A stretch of 64,000 nt of DNA from Capsicum annuum (GCF_002878395.1 NC_061115.1:157294977-157358976); one strand, 5' to 3'; positions 1 through 11,505 are shown, counted from the first letter of the stretch. Notes: generated by a model not told the origin, from the sequence alone. Numbers and translations: made by a program.

Positions 1-120
1 AGTATCAGGAAGAAGATAAATTCTGAATTCTATTTCCTTATCGGGAGATACCCCTTGTAAATCTTCGGGATAGACATTAGGAAACACCTTAACTAAACTG
101 ATAGACTGAACTATTGGAGT
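1..120 (-). pseudogene. pol: Reverse transcriptase N-terminal fragment, element A
   Basis: On the minus strand this stretch encodes the lead-in to the gypsy RT domain. I read a segment VFPNVYPEDLQGVSPDKEIE followed by FRIYLLPDT, which matches the conserved region just before the RT fingers in Ty3/gypsy elements. The remainder is beyond the window start. It follows the protease at 278-595, as expected for a gag-PR-RT polyprotein. Confidence 0.7.
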
Positions 121-277
121 CTTAAACCTAGTGTCTTTGACTCAAACTACATGATAGATACACCCTTTAGTTAATCAACTTTCTAGCTTTAAGATAAGAT
201 ATGAAATGACTCTTTGGATACACTAAATTACCTTCATACTCAAAGACTGGATCATCTGGAAACTGAAACTTCAGCAC

Positions 278-595
278 TCAGGTGTGACAATCTATGAATG
301 CATAAAAAGAATAGAGCCAATCCATACCAAGAATAAGGTCAAAGTGAACCATGTGTAACTCTATCAAATCTACTAACATAATCTTATGAAGGACAATAAT
401 AGGACACTTTCTATATATCTTTTTGGCAACAACTGACTCACCCACTGGGATAGAAACCAAGAAGGGCTCAGGGATTTTTTTAGGACCTACATCCAAATTT
501 ACTACAACTAATGGGTTCACATAAGAGAAACTTGACCCGGGGTCCAACAACACATAAACATCAAGATGAAACACATGAATCATACCAGTAACCAC
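278..595 (-). pseudogene. pol: Retropepsin-like aspartic protease, element A
   Basis: This open segment of 105 codons is the protease domain that would cut the element's polyprotein. The active-site loop reads LLDPGSSFSYVNP, so the usual D-S/T-G is D-P-G. The flap and second half follow, including VYRKCPIIV-like and LGMDWLYSFYAFIDC segments typical of plant gypsy proteases. D-P-G also occurs in the element C protease here, so it looks like a family trait. The segment ends at a stop and is not joined in frame to an intact gag or RT. Confidence 0.8.
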
Positions 596-639
596 ATCTA
601 GAGAGATCTCTTGCTCCTGACGGGATGGTAAAGCATAGA

Positions 640-1806
640 ACTAATTTTGTCATTGACCACCATCGGTACTAGATAATGTGCCATGGGGAGGGATTGGGCG
701 ATCTATAGGAGCTGGTACACTAGTAGCCTAAGTCTGGAGACAAACATCCCAGGTTTCTTGCCTAGCATGCGAGCACTCCTTTGAACCATGTCCTAACTGA
801 AGATATCCAGAGCAACCTGTCTGACCCAATAAGCACTCACCAGGATGATTATTACCACATCTAGCACATGAAGGATAACTAGGCCTTCCACCCACGCTAT
901 TCTAAGATCTGGACATAAAGGTCTTACCCCACTGATCCTGTTAAGTTCTGGGTATGGGGGAACTAGCTTAAGATGGCATTGGCGAAGGTGAATGACTCTG
1001 AAACTACAAATAATTCCCCTCTATAGACCCTGATTGGCCATACTCAAACTGCCTAGTCCTAGCCTTCTTATTACTTCTATCTCTTCTCTTCAACTTTTCT
1101 GCCTAAATCTTTTAGCCATGAGTTATTAATCTAGAAAGATCCATGTCTCCAATAAGCATGGCTATCCTACACTCCTTGACTACAAATCCAAACACTCTGG
1201 TAACAAACTTACTCATACTAGATCTAGTGTCTGCTATCAACTTAGGAGCATACTTAGATAACTGGAACTTAAGGAAGTACTCTTTCACTGTCCTTGAGCC
1301 CTGCCTCAGGTTCATGAACTCCTTAATATTGTCTTCCTACAACTTACACGAAAAGAACCTATCTAGAAAAGCATCCTAAAACACCTGCCAACTAATGTGA
1401 GCGGCATTCTCACCCCTAATTTTCTTTCATATAATAACCCAATCATAAGCATTATCCTTCAGCCTATAAAAAATGATTCCACAATCTCCTCTTTAGTAAT
1501 ATGCATAACTTGGGTAATCTTTTTCACCTCATCAAGATACAGTTGTGGGCCCTCACCTACCTTTGAACAAAATAATTTAGGAGGATTCATTCTCAGGAAG
1601 TCACAAAGTCTAGTTATAGCTAAATCACCCTTTTGAAGATGCGAAAGTGCAGCCTGATTATTGGCCTGAACATTAGCAGTCACAACTTGGGCTAACTCCT
1701 GAAAAGAAGCCCGAAATTCAACATGAGATATATTCTCATTCAGAGGATCAATAGGTTGGGGTGGCTGGTTATCATTCCTACGGGCATTAACTCTGTAAGA
1801 AGGCAT
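640..1806 (-). pseudogene. gag: gag (capsid and nucleocapsid) remnant, element A
   Basis: The likely start is the ATG at 1806, which follows a good 3' splice-site sequence (TATGATAG then AAC). The N-terminal part (1806-1459) and a capsid part (1315-1112, beginning MNLRQGSRTVKEYFLKF) are readable. Near 880-790 the nucleocapsid shows a first zinc knuckle CARCGNNHPGEC and a degenerate second one. Gag would package element RNA in cytoplasmic particles. Stops and frameshifts separate the pieces, so no full protein can be made. Confidence 0.75.
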
Positions 1807-2000
1807 GTTCTATCATAAAATAACATGATTTAATAGCAGATAGAGATAGTTGTAAGAATGATGGATTATGAAAGAAAGAGATTATTTTACTAAAAATGTC
1901 TCGTAGCCTCTTGCTTATAAATTTGGCGTGCTTCACACCCATGATCAAAACTCTATGTAATGTGGCTTGTCAGACTCGCAAGGACTCACTAAACCTTAGG

Positions 2001-2012
2001 CTCTAATACCAA
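2001..2012 (-). other. Primer binding site, element A
   Basis: Read on the minus strand, TTGGTATTAGAG follows the LTR end directly. It matches the 3' end of initiator-Met tRNA (TGGTATCAGAG) with one change. This is the reverse transcription priming site used by Tekay-like elements. Confidence 0.75.
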
Positions 2013-2015
2013 GTT

Positions 2016-4310
2016 TTTAATGCCCTGAAACCTGGTCCCGAGATGTCACATGGTGCTCAAGACAATGAGAAAACTCAAGTTAACCCTTAAAACCTGCTAC
2101 TAAGTCAATAACTCATATTAAAGTATTTTAATTAGATAGAAATGTTAAAAATACTGAATATTATCAAAACTATATGAGATGAGTTGAATATATTATCTGG
2201 GTAACTAATACTGAATGTTTGAATATAATAGCTAGTAGTCCGACAAGCCTCTACTACTAAGAAACTAGAGAGCTATTGGGATAAACCCCCCAACTGACTC
2301 GAAATAAGTTGAAAGTAACTTATCAAATCTAAGAGAACTTGAAATCTAGATATATGGACCGTCGAACCATAAGGACTCACCAATATTCAGGATGTAGATA
2401 GAGATGCTCGAAATCACTCACACTGTTGTGACTAAGCTCCTGAGCCTACATTATGAGACAATGTAGCACATAGACATATATGTAGATGAGTACTTTGAGT
2501 ATATAGGGTGAATGCATAAGTAAAAGTAATATCTCAATGTTATTAAAATTTATAGAGTATGCATGTTATATGTAATGACTCACATGGATGGAATAATTGA
2601 AAGCTAAAATTCATAGATCATGAACAATAAAACATACTGTATAAAACTAGTGAGTCATCATCTTTAGATTCTAAAAACTATTATTTTTTTAAAGTTGCAT
2701 TGTGTTAAAAACTATTTTGTAAGGTTTTAAGCTGTAGGGAGGTTATCTTAATTGACATAAACCATGTGAGCTATCATGGAGTCCAACATCTCACTCCACT
2801 TAGGGGAAAAACTCACATTGGGGGTAGTGTCATACTATTTCCAGGGAGTATAACCTAAGCTAAGTGATCACATCTGTAGTTGTCATCCACATAAATATGG
2901 GAATAATCTGATAATTTGTACCTATGTTTGCTTGTAGTTCTAGGAAAGTAGGATGCGCTAAACCCACACTTTTTGCTCGGTGCTAAATACTACTCCCTTT
3001 AATCTCATATGCTTATTCTGTAGGAAATTAACTTTTAAAAGTCATAATATTTTATACTGAAAGATAACTGTGTATCTGTTCATTCAAAACTAAATTTAAG
3101 CTGTAAAGTGGATTTCATATTATAGTTAAAGATCAAAAGATCAAATCTTTATTCAAAGCTTTCTATAAACATATCATGGGATGCTTTAAAGCATAATCAT
3201 TTTTGAAATAGCAATATTCAACTAGGGCTTGATAACCCATGCTTCAAATTCATGTCAAAACATCATAATGTTCATGAATAATGTAAATATTCAATATTCA
3301 ACACAAAATCTAGAATATATAGTCATAGACATAAATTTATAAAAGTAGATATGTAATTCATCATCCTAATTACTGGAAATCTTAAATTCTTAAATTAACT
3401 ATAAATGGGTATGAACCCTAAATTGTAATTCATGTAAAATCATATAAATTTGTAATTAAGATCTTATTTTGGGAACAAGGATGAAAGATTTATCCTTGGT
3501 CTAAACCCCACATACCTAAATTTATGAAATTTAATAAAAGGCTTGATCTTGAAATCCTAAATGTGCTTTTGAAGATGAACTCTTGAAGTTCTTGGATTGA
3601 GAATCTTTAATTTCAACTATCTTGAAAGAATAATGGAGGAAATTGGATTTCTTGAAGGTCGAGTTTTGAGGGTCTAGGTTTTTCTTGAGGGAGAATTGAT
3701 GAAAAGTGATCTTACAATGCTTGGAATAGGTTTGATTCTGTGTTATTTATGACTTGGGAGCTTGGAAATTGACTAAATTACCCTTGTAAAATTTAACTCA
3801 GAAACTAGAAAAATCCCGATTAGGGCACCCACCGTGAGAGCCACAATTATAGTGGTTAACTAGAAAAGGGACGAGCTCGGTTTTTCCCATCAACTCGACA
3901 CGGGGCTATCACGTTGGGCTACGGTAAAAGGGACAAGTCCAATTTTAGCCATCACCATGACACACCAAAATTACGTTGCCTCATTGGAAAAAAGATGAGT
4001 GGGAACTGAATTTTCACCGCAATGTGATGTAATCGCGGTGCTTCACTGAATTTTGATAATTGCAAAATCATCCTTAACCACGATGCAGTACCTTTCAAAA
4101 TGCCATACTATTTTACTAAAAATACCATAACTTCTCAACTGATTATCAGATTAAGGAAAAATTTGTATCATTGGAAAGCTAAGTCATTTATCTACACATT
4201 AGTTGGTCTAGAGCTTAAAAATTTTATATTTACCAAGATTTATTATTTTCTGTAGCTATACGTGATATTCTAAGGGCTAAATTTAGCTAGGAAGAGTACG
4301 GGGTATTACA
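2016..4310 (-). repeat. 5' LTR of element A
   Basis: The LTR is bounded on the minus strand by TGTAATACCCCGTAC at 4310 and by GGGCATTAAA at 2016, next to the primer binding site. About 2.3 kb is normal for this group. A GC-rich block that can fold lies at about 3820-4090, roughly 220-490 bases into the LTR. A splice-donor-like TTTAG/GTATGTGGGG lies at 3515. No gene is seen inside. Confidence 0.75.
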
Positions 4311-6228
4311 ATTATATTGGACTCATGTTATACTTTGTCTAGTAACCCAACTAGTGATTATGTTAGAAATCCTACTTGTAGCTAATATTATGTGCGATGA
4401 TACTAAGGGTTATAAATGGTATATTTATTGACCATATGAGAAGCTATGCTACTAACCATGTTGAACCCATTAATGCTTTGTTATATTCATGCTATATATA
4501 TATATATATTCATATATTTATGGATAAATTATCATCGATGATGAATGATGAGATATAAAAGGTATTCTCCTCCTTACTTCTCTTTTACTTTAGCCCTCGT
4601 GGGGTTTGCACTTTACTTTAGCCCTTATAGGGCTTGTCATTTACAAACTTTTCTTTTACTATAAAGCACATTACTTTATCCCTCATGGGGATTGTCATTT
4701 AATTTAGCTATTGTGGGGCTTTTTCTTTATTTTTGGTATTGATTGCTATTATGATGATATTGTGATGATATGATGATACCCAGAAAGGCCAGAGGATATG
4801 TTGATAATATTGATACCTAGTTCGAGTCTGAAGGATATGTTGATGATATTGATACCCGATTTGAGTTTGGAGGATATGTTAATGATATTCATACCCGGTT
4901 CGAGTCCGGAGGATATGTTTATTTATTGATACCCGATTTGAGTCTGGAGCATATATTGATCATATTGATACCTAATTCGAGTACAGAGGATATGTTGATG
5001 ATATTGTTGTGTGATTTGAGAATGGAAGATAAAATGATGACATGATGATACCCGATAAAGCCGAAGGATATGATTATTTATGTGCCTATGTGTGCACCTA
5101 CCGGATGAATCTGGCTAGCCCTATGTATGGCAATTATATGTTTATTTATGTTCTTTTGTAGTTGGATATAATATTGATATTACAGGTGTTGATTATAGTC
5201 TTCTAATATAGTTAGGTATAAAGTGGTATAGTTGTTGATTTAAGGATAAAAGATGCTTAGTGGTGGATATTACTTAAGTTGCTAATAGTGACTTGTGGAT
5301 TTGTGAACATTAGTGGTAAAGAGCACTAGTGACATTGATTTTTTTTAATAGGTGTTAGAGTTAAAGACCCAAATTTTTATTAATAGGTGTTAGAGTTAAA
5401 GAGCACTAGTGACATTCGAGTTTAGCTATCACCATTGATCTTGGTTCATCCAGTGATTGATTTTCAAAGATAGTGTGAGCTCTTAGAGTTCAAGTCACCG
5501 AATTTCCTTCAATCTTTTGTGTTCAGTCTTTAGAATCTGAGACGATTGTATTAACTATTCTACACTTGGAGTTGTATCAATACTATTAGTTTCTCTTGTA
5601 CTAACTCTACTTGATTTTGGGATTGGTATCTATATGATTTTTTATTTTATCTAAAACCCTCGTGTTAGCAATTGATGTTCTTTAAATTTCACTAATGCTG
5701 GGCCTTTCTTACTGAATTAACCCATTGCATTAGTTTCTGGTTATTGTATTGGCTTACCTACTAGTGAAAATTTGTAGGTGCCATCAATACTTGTATATCA
5801 CGACGTGACGAGCGGCTACTGCTTTGTACAATTACCCGGGCATTGCCAACCCTACTCATGGTGCCGGACATATTATCATGGATAAATTTCTTAAGTCTGC
5901 CAAATCGCAACATTTGTCCTAGCTAACTCTAATTTTGACTCTTTGCTTTATATCAAAATTAGTTTTTCATAAAAGGAATAAATAGTTTTTCTTATGAAAA
6001 TGGATGAATATATATAGTAAAAGATAGAAAGTCGGAAGCATTACACGAGAAAATTGATCATGCTTACTTAACTTGAAAGGATGTTGTAGAAAGGTACTGA
6101 TTCTTCTCAAATTCTCCTTTTTTTTAATATAGTAGAGTTGTGGAAGCGGTTACAACTTACCAACTTATACCATTTTGTCTTAATTGAAGGAGTTCTACAA
6201 TTTTAAGAGGTTCAAAAATATTTGTTTC
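4311..6228. other. Unclassified repeat-derived DNA
   Basis: No supportable gene. 4560-4735 holds several imperfect copies of an ACTTTAGCCCTCGTGGGG-like segment, followed by the 39-bp tandem repeat at 4775-5075. This pattern suggests a fragment of a plus-strand LTR, but I could not find its ends. At 5335-5415 a segment around TTAATAGGTGTTAGAGTTAAAG is duplicated about 45 bp apart. The stretch 5700-5930 has a short open segment with no family I recognise. Confidence 0.4.
4775..5075. repeat. Tandem repeat, period about 39 bp
   Basis: About seven imperfect copies of a unit containing AGGATATGTTGATGATATTG then ATACCCGATTTGAGTCTGG. Copies differ by substitutions and small indels. It is a minisatellite, probably inside an old LTR. 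Confidence 0.8.
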
Positions 6229-6399
6229 ATCTTGGAGAAACTCATAAAGTTGCTACCTCAAGACGAAGAGGTCACGGGTTCAACCCTTGGAAATAACATC
6301 TGGTAGAAATGCAAGGTAAATGCAGTATACCCTTGTGGTGGAGCCCTTCTCTTAACCTTGAGTATAATAGGAGCCTTAGCGCACTAGGCTACTCTTTTT
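6229..6399 (+). mobile_element. Au-like SINE, copy 1
   Basis: This is a tRNA-derived short interspersed element. The internal pol III B box is intact (GGGTTCAACCC at 6276-6286). It is followed by the family body (CTTGGAAATAACATCTGGTAGAAATGCA, then CCCTTGTGGTGGAGCCCTTC and GAGCCTTAGCGCACTAGGCT), ending in a T-rich tail. These blocks match the Au SINE consensus as I know it from Solanaceae and grasses. It has no coding capacity. The A-box region near 6245 is weaker. Confidence 0.75.
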
Positions 6400-7382
6400 A
6401 TCCATCTCTTTTAGTAAGAATAAGATGAAAAAAAAAAATAGAATAGAGCAATTGAAGCTTCAACGATGATAGCACACTAATCATTGGAGCGAAGTTTAGT
6501 CCCGACAAAGAAACTATTAAATTCACTTATCACCTTAAAAGTAGCATACAGAGGAAGAAGTCAATGATGTACAATTACAACTTGAACGTTGGAAGTGATG
6601 ATTTAAAGATATGCATTACTCTATAACATAAATGTTGGTATTTCAATAACTTTTTTGGATTATAGAATAGCAAATCTTTTCTATTCAACTTTTGGTGTTG
6701 TGACACAACCTTCGCGATTTCTGATTGACACTGAAAGTATTTTTTTATACTTTCTTTATGTAATAGAAGCACACGTAACTTAGAAAATTTGAATATTACA
6801 TTACTTTACAAGTAACATATTGGTAGGTTGGATTAATCCTGACATAAACTAGCCATTACGAAACAAGTTATTATTATTTTAATTTGTTCATGTATAGGCT
6901 TCATTCTGCTGTAACATTTTTGCTGTCACATTTTTGTATCTTATATGTTTGCACGGATGGAAGAAGACAGTGATGGTCAAGATCATTTAATTTTCCATAG
7001 TGATTTTTTTACTTCGATGTCGTCTTTTATTTTTATCAATTCAGCTCTCTTCTACAACTTTTCATACCCATGGGAATTGAATCTGCAGTTGTATTTTTCA
7101 TTAGATGTATATTAACTGTGTTTATTTACTTATAGTGCCTTGAAGGAACCTACATAAATTTATGAGCATAATTATTAGATTATTTATTTCATAATTCTTA
7201 TCAAAGGGAAGCATTTTTTGAAAACAAAGAAATGATGCATATTTAACAGAATGCTTCAACTTTCGAGATACATGAACTTAGCTTCTTACTTTACTATGAT
7301 TTGGTAATTTTGAATTAACCATCAAGTAAAAAGCATTAGTTGTCTGTTTTATATATAGATTTACATAGATACTATGAAAAGG
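6400..7382. other. AT-rich DNA without recognisable gene
   Basis: Only short chance reading frames occur on both strands. I see no LTR ends, domains or tandem repeats here. It separates the two SINE copies. Confidence 0.4.
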
Positions 7383-7552
7383 GGAGCCTTGAATTAATCG
7401 ATAAATTTGTTGCGATATGACCTCTTGTTCAATCCTTAGAAGCATCCTCCAGCAGAAATTCAAGTAAAGATGTATACAAATATACTCTTGTTGTGGAGCA
7501 TTCCCCCTACGCTGTGCAAAGCAGGAACTTTAGTGCACCAGGCTCTCCTTTT
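7383..7552 (+). mobile_element. Au-like SINE, copy 2 (older)
   Basis: Same family and orientation as the copy at 6229. It begins GGAGCCTTGAATTAATCGAT, continues through a CCAGCAGAAATTCAAGTAAAG block and a CTCTTGTTGTGGAGCATTCC block, and ends TTTAGTGCACCAGGCTCTCC before TTTTAA. The B box is degraded to TTGTTCAATCC, so pol III transcription from it is unlikely. It is more diverged than copy 1. Confidence 0.7.
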
Positions 7553-7709
7553 AATTACATAGCTACTATGAAGAATTTGAGTGAAAAATTATTTGTTGTG
7601 ATACTCGCTTTTACTCTAACATAAGTACCAATTTTACATAGTTGTTGATTAATCGATTTACCTATACTAACATTGTCATTAAATTTACGGCTTACTATGT
7701 GGTTGTTGA

Positions 7710-8311
7710 TGTTAGAACAATAATGATAATTGTACAAGAAATTCAAAATAAAACTTTCTTGGCTTAGAGGCACGATAATACGCTTCTTGAAGATAGTTGG
7801 AGTCTCTCCCACGAGCAAACGGAAGAACAAGTGACAACTCTATCTTCAGGATTCAACTAAGCCACAAAACAACTAGCATTCAAGAATGTTGCTCTTTTAT
7901 TCTTGAATTGGTGATTTCACCATTTTATGAATGCCTCTCTAGTGTTTTCAAGGGGAAAGTTGTTTTGAGAGCTTGTCTTTTCAAACCAAAGAAAACAATA
8001 TTTATAGGATGAAAGTTTCATGCTTAAGAAGTATATTAATTAAGTAATAGTTAATAGGTTCACGTATGTTTTAAAACAAAAAATGTCATTCTTTCAAGAA
8101 CCTAAAACATAAAACATAATGAATAATGAATTTTTCAAATACCTTTTCTTTGTAACTCAAAACTTATGAATAATGAATTTGTCAAATTCATTTCCTCTGT
8201 AACTCAAAATTTTAAGTGATGCATTTGTTTCAAAACTAATTGAAACATAACTCTTAAAAAATCTTTAACCGATGTATTTATTTCAAAATTTATTGAAACA
8301 TAAAATCAACA
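7710..8311 (-). repeat. 3' LTR of the copia element
   Basis: About 602 bp, starting on the minus strand with TGTTGATTTTATG and ending TTGTTCTAACA, so the ends are TGTT and AACA. A TATA-like CTATAAATATTG lies near 7997-8010 on the minus strand. A G-rich polypurine tract ends directly upstream. Confidence 0.7.
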
Positions 8312-8312
8312 A

Positions 8313-8329
8313 TCCCCCCCTTGTTTCAA
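8313..8329 (-). other. Polypurine tract of the copia element
   Basis: Minus strand GAAACAAGGGGGGGA stands immediately before the LTR start. It is the expected plus-strand DNA primer and fixes the LTR boundary. Confidence 0.75.
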
Positions 8330-9080
8330 GAAATTTTATCTTTAAAAAACAAAATTCATTTGAGACATCAACTATCAACATGCATCAATAATGGTGTCTT
8401 TTGGACTTGAACCATTAGCTAGTGAAGACTTTCTAAATCATTGACTACTTATTGAACAAGTCTTGAACTAAGTGGTTCATTGAATGAAGTAGAAAAATAC
8501 TCCATGCATATTGCAATGTTCCAGTGAAAATCAAAATCCTTTGACACCTTACGGCCATGTGTCCCGAATCCTTTTAGCTAAGTGCTTTAAGACTTCCCTG
8601 TAAAAATCTTATTGAAGCGGCCTCTACTTCGCACTTAGTGTAGTGAATTCATCAAGAGTAACTTTGCATACTCAGGCTAAGTCGTCTATGAATTTCATTA
8701 AGAGATTAATCTCATCCTCCTTTACAACAAAGTATCAGTAAATCTATCAAGAGTGTTCCTACCCACTCCAATCGAAATCGGTGTATAGACTTAATAAGAG
8801 AATATAATCTCATTTTTTTATTTTGTAGGAATACTGTCAAATCTATCAAGAGTGTTATTAATTACTCCAACCAATATCGGTCTCATAGATTTATCAAGTG
8901 AATAAATCTCAACTTATGCACATCTACTCACTATCTAGCGAAAAAAGAAATTTTATTGATGTGCTTCACAATTGTAACTTTACTTGTTTTTCCCTTTGAA
9001 CCTATAATTACATCATTAGGTAGGGTTACCATAATGTACAATCAATCTACAACAGGCTTCATTCCCATCCTATTACAAGT
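8330..9080. other. Copia 3' untranslated region with an imperfect duplication
   Basis: No gene. It is the part between RNase H and the polypurine tract. Two similar segments, about 8730-8818 and 8838-8912, share TCTATCAAGAGTGTT, CACTCCAA/TACTCCAA and AAATCTCA-like blocks about 105 bp apart. Confidence 0.5.
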
Positions 9081-9861
9081 TTATACCACCAATTCCTTGT
9101 CTAACCCTTTAGACAAAAGATTTGCTAAATTGTGTTCGGACTTCGCATATTGAAGCGATATTATGCCATCCTTCAATAATATTCTCACATGATTGTGTTT
9201 GAGACGAACTAGTCTTGACTTCCCACTGTAACAATCACTTGAATCCCGAAACATCACAGCTTTATTATCATAATATATAGTCAAAGGTGGTATTGGCTTA
9301 CCCCATAATGGATATCTATCAGCATAATCCGTAGCTAATGAGCTTCCTCTCTAGCAGAAGACATAACGATAAATTTTGACTCCATGTTTAAGTAAGTAAT
9401 ACATGTCTGCTTCTTTGATCTCCAAGATATTACTGCTCCAGCCAAAGTGAAAATCCAAGCAGTAATAGATTATAGTCATGCAGATCAGAATTCCAAGTAG
9501 CATCACTATAGCCTTCAACAACTGCTGGATAGGTAGAATAATGCAGGCCAACAATAATTGTACCCTTCATATACGTTAAAACATAAATTAAGGCATTCCA
9601 ATGCTCAACTCCAGGGCTATCAGTAAATTTTCTCAAAGTTCCTACAACATAACCAATATCTGGCCTGGTACAATGCATAACATACATAAGAATCCTAACA
9701 ATCTGAGAATATGTCAATTGATCAAGAATATCACCAGAGTTTTGTACTAGTTTGATGCTAGGATCAAATGGTGTAGGAGCAAGCTTGTCGTCAAAATGAC
9801 CAAACCTCTTTAGAACCTTCTCAATATAACTTGATTGAGTAAGAGTCAAATCACTTGCCAA
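9081..9861 (-). pseudogene. pol: Copia RT C-terminal part and RNase H
   Basis: Two pieces are readable on the minus strand. 9861-9430 covers the RT connection region (SSYIEKVLKRFGH, CTRPDIGYVVGTLRKF, DATWNSD). 9284-9081 covers the RNase H end (IYYDNKAVMFRDSSD, HNHVRILLKDGIISLQY, SEHNLANLLSKGL). RNase H removes the RNA strand during reverse transcription. They follow the RT core at 10597-9919 in pol order. Stops or frameshifts separate the pieces, so the polyprotein is broken. Confidence 0.85.
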
Positions 9862-9918
9862 TCTTACAATTTTGATGCCTAAAATTACATCAACTGCTCC
9901 TAGATCTTTTATTTCAAA

Positions 9919-10597
9919 CTAAGAATCAAGAAAATATTTTATTTCTTTGACTCTTTCGATATCAGTTTCAAAGGTCAACATGTCATCTACATAAAGACAT
10001 ATTATAACACCAGAATTTTCTTGAAATTTACTAAATCTACAGATATCTCCACCATTAATTAAGTAGCCATTAAAAATCATAACTTTTCTAAATTTATCAT
10101 GCCATTGTTTTGGAGCTTCTTTTAATCCATAAAGAGATTTAAAAAGTTTACAAGCTTTACGTTCCTGACTAGGATTGACAAATCCTTCTGGTTGTTTCAT
10201 GTAGACTTCTTCATCTAGATCTTCATTCAGGAATACAGTTTTCACATCCATCTGATGAATCACAAGACCATGAATTGCTACTAGAGCCATCAAGAGACGA
10301 ATAAAGGTCATTCGAGCTACAAGTGTAGAAGTATCAAAAATAATCAATATCTTTCAATTGAGTAAAGCCTTTAGCTACCAAACGGGCTTTGTACTTATCT
10401 AAAGTTCCATCAGATTTCATTTTCTTTCTAAAAATCCTTTGGCAACCAATTAGTTCACATCCAGGAGGAAGATCTGACAATATCCATGTATTATTAGATA
10501 ATATAGAATGCATTTCATCATCAATGGATTCAAACCAAAATGGAGCATCATGTGAAGACATAGCTTCAGCATAACTTTCAAGATCCTTTTCAACCAA
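9919..10597 (-). pseudogene. pol: Copia reverse transcriptase core
   Basis: The copia RT domain (RVT_2 type) reads on the minus strand as IGCQRIFRKKMKSDGTLDKY and KARLVAKGFTQ, then, in a different frame, HQMDVKTVFLNEDLDEEVYM, QPEGFV, KLFKSLYGLKEAPKQWHDKF and the catalytic LYVDDML. Both catalytic aspartates of YVDD and the upstream aspartate in MDVKT are kept. A frameshift near 10340 and a stop near 9919 break the frame. It would copy element RNA into DNA in cytoplasmic particles. Confidence 0.9.
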
Positions 10598-10675
10598 ATA
10601 AGCTTGAAAATCAGGTCCAAATTCTTTTGATTTGGATGATCTTGAACTACGTATTGATTGAGTTTGTTTTAATGG

Positions 10676-11505
10676 CTAAACTATTTTTCTTTTAAGAAGA
10701 GGAATAGAAGAACTTGAATCTTCTTCAAAAGAATCTTTTTTCATTGGATATATATGCTCAAAAAAGTTAGCATATAAAGATTCAATAATTGTGTGAGGAC
10801 TTGGGGTCTTAATATTTAAAAATCTATAAGCCTCACTGGTTTGTGAATAACCAATAAACACACAATCTGCTCCTCTATAGCCAATCTTGGTTGAATGTTG
10901 ATTTGGTAATCGAACATGAGCCAAGCAACCCCATACTTTAAAATAATTTATATTTGGTTTTTGATCATTCCAAAGTTCATATGGAGATGAATCATGATTC
11001 CTGAAAGTAATTCTATTCAAAATATGACATGCTGAAAGCAAGGCTTCAATCCATAAATTTTTAGATATACCAGATCCATAAAGAATAGAATTAACCAATT
11101 CTATGAAAGAGCTATTTTTTCTTTCTGCTACACCATTTTATTGTGATGTATAAGACATGGTCAATTGTTTTTCAATGCCTTCTCTATCAGAAAAATTAAT
11201 AAAATCTGACTTTAAGTATTCTTCATCTCTATCAGACCTAATTGACTTAATTTTCACACTCAATTTATTTTCAACTTCTGCTTTATAAGTTTTGAAAGTC
11301 TCAAATGTTTCATCTTTTGTTTTCAATGGAAAGACGTAAGTATATCTTGAGTAGTCATCAATAAAAGTGATATAATACCTCTTTTCGTGATGTGACAAGT
11401 AATCCATCTAAAAAATATCAGTGTGGACTAATTGCAAAAGTGTGGAAGTCCTTTCAACTTTCTTAAAAGGCTTCTTAGTAATCTTGCATTCACTAGAAGT
11501 AAGAC
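10676..11505 (-). pseudogene. pol: Copia integrase, truncated at its N terminus
   Basis: Minus-strand reading gives the end of the zinc finger region, then LLQLVHTDIF, YYITFIDDYSRYTYVFPLKT, SIRSDRDEEY, an EGIEKQLTMSYTSQ stretch and NGVAERKN. The D, D and E catalytic residues (HTD, RSD, and the E in the segment before SYTSQ) all seem present. In-frame stops lie at about 11404 and 11138, the latter at a probable CAA codon; the frame continues through both. The GAG-pre-integrase part upstream is replaced by the LTR of element F at 11506. Confidence 0.85.

Larger units (their letters stand above)
1..4310 (-). mobile_element. Element A: 5' part of a Tekay-like Ty3/gypsy retrotransposon
   Basis: Read on the minus strand the order is LTR (4310 to 2016), primer binding site, gag (from 1806), zinc knuckle region, retropepsin (595-278) and the first codons of reverse transcriptase at the window edge. 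This order and the relatedness of its gag and protease to the other elements here place it with chromoviruses of the Tekay/Del type. The rest of pol and the 3' LTR lie outside the window to the left. Coding regions are interrupted by stops and frameshifts, so the copy is inactive. Confidence 0.85.
7710..11505 (-). mobile_element. Ty1/copia retrotransposon, 5' part lost
   Basis: On the minus strand the order is integrase (from 11505), RT, RNase H, polypurine tract, 3' LTR. Integrase before RT is diagnostic of Ty1/copia. The 5' part (gag, protease, integrase zinc finger, 5' LTR) is missing because a gypsy LTR starts at 11506 inside the integrase. Sequence style resembles the Tork lineage, but that is a family-level impression only. 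Confidence 0.85.

Noticed and set aside
5780..5925. Short open stretch around 5810-5925 that could pass for an exon of a host gene
   Set aside because: About 35 codons, no family recognised, no clear splice sites or further exons nearby.
7797..8012. Plus-strand ORF across the copia LTR
   Set aside because: Antisense to the LTR and without recognisable domain.
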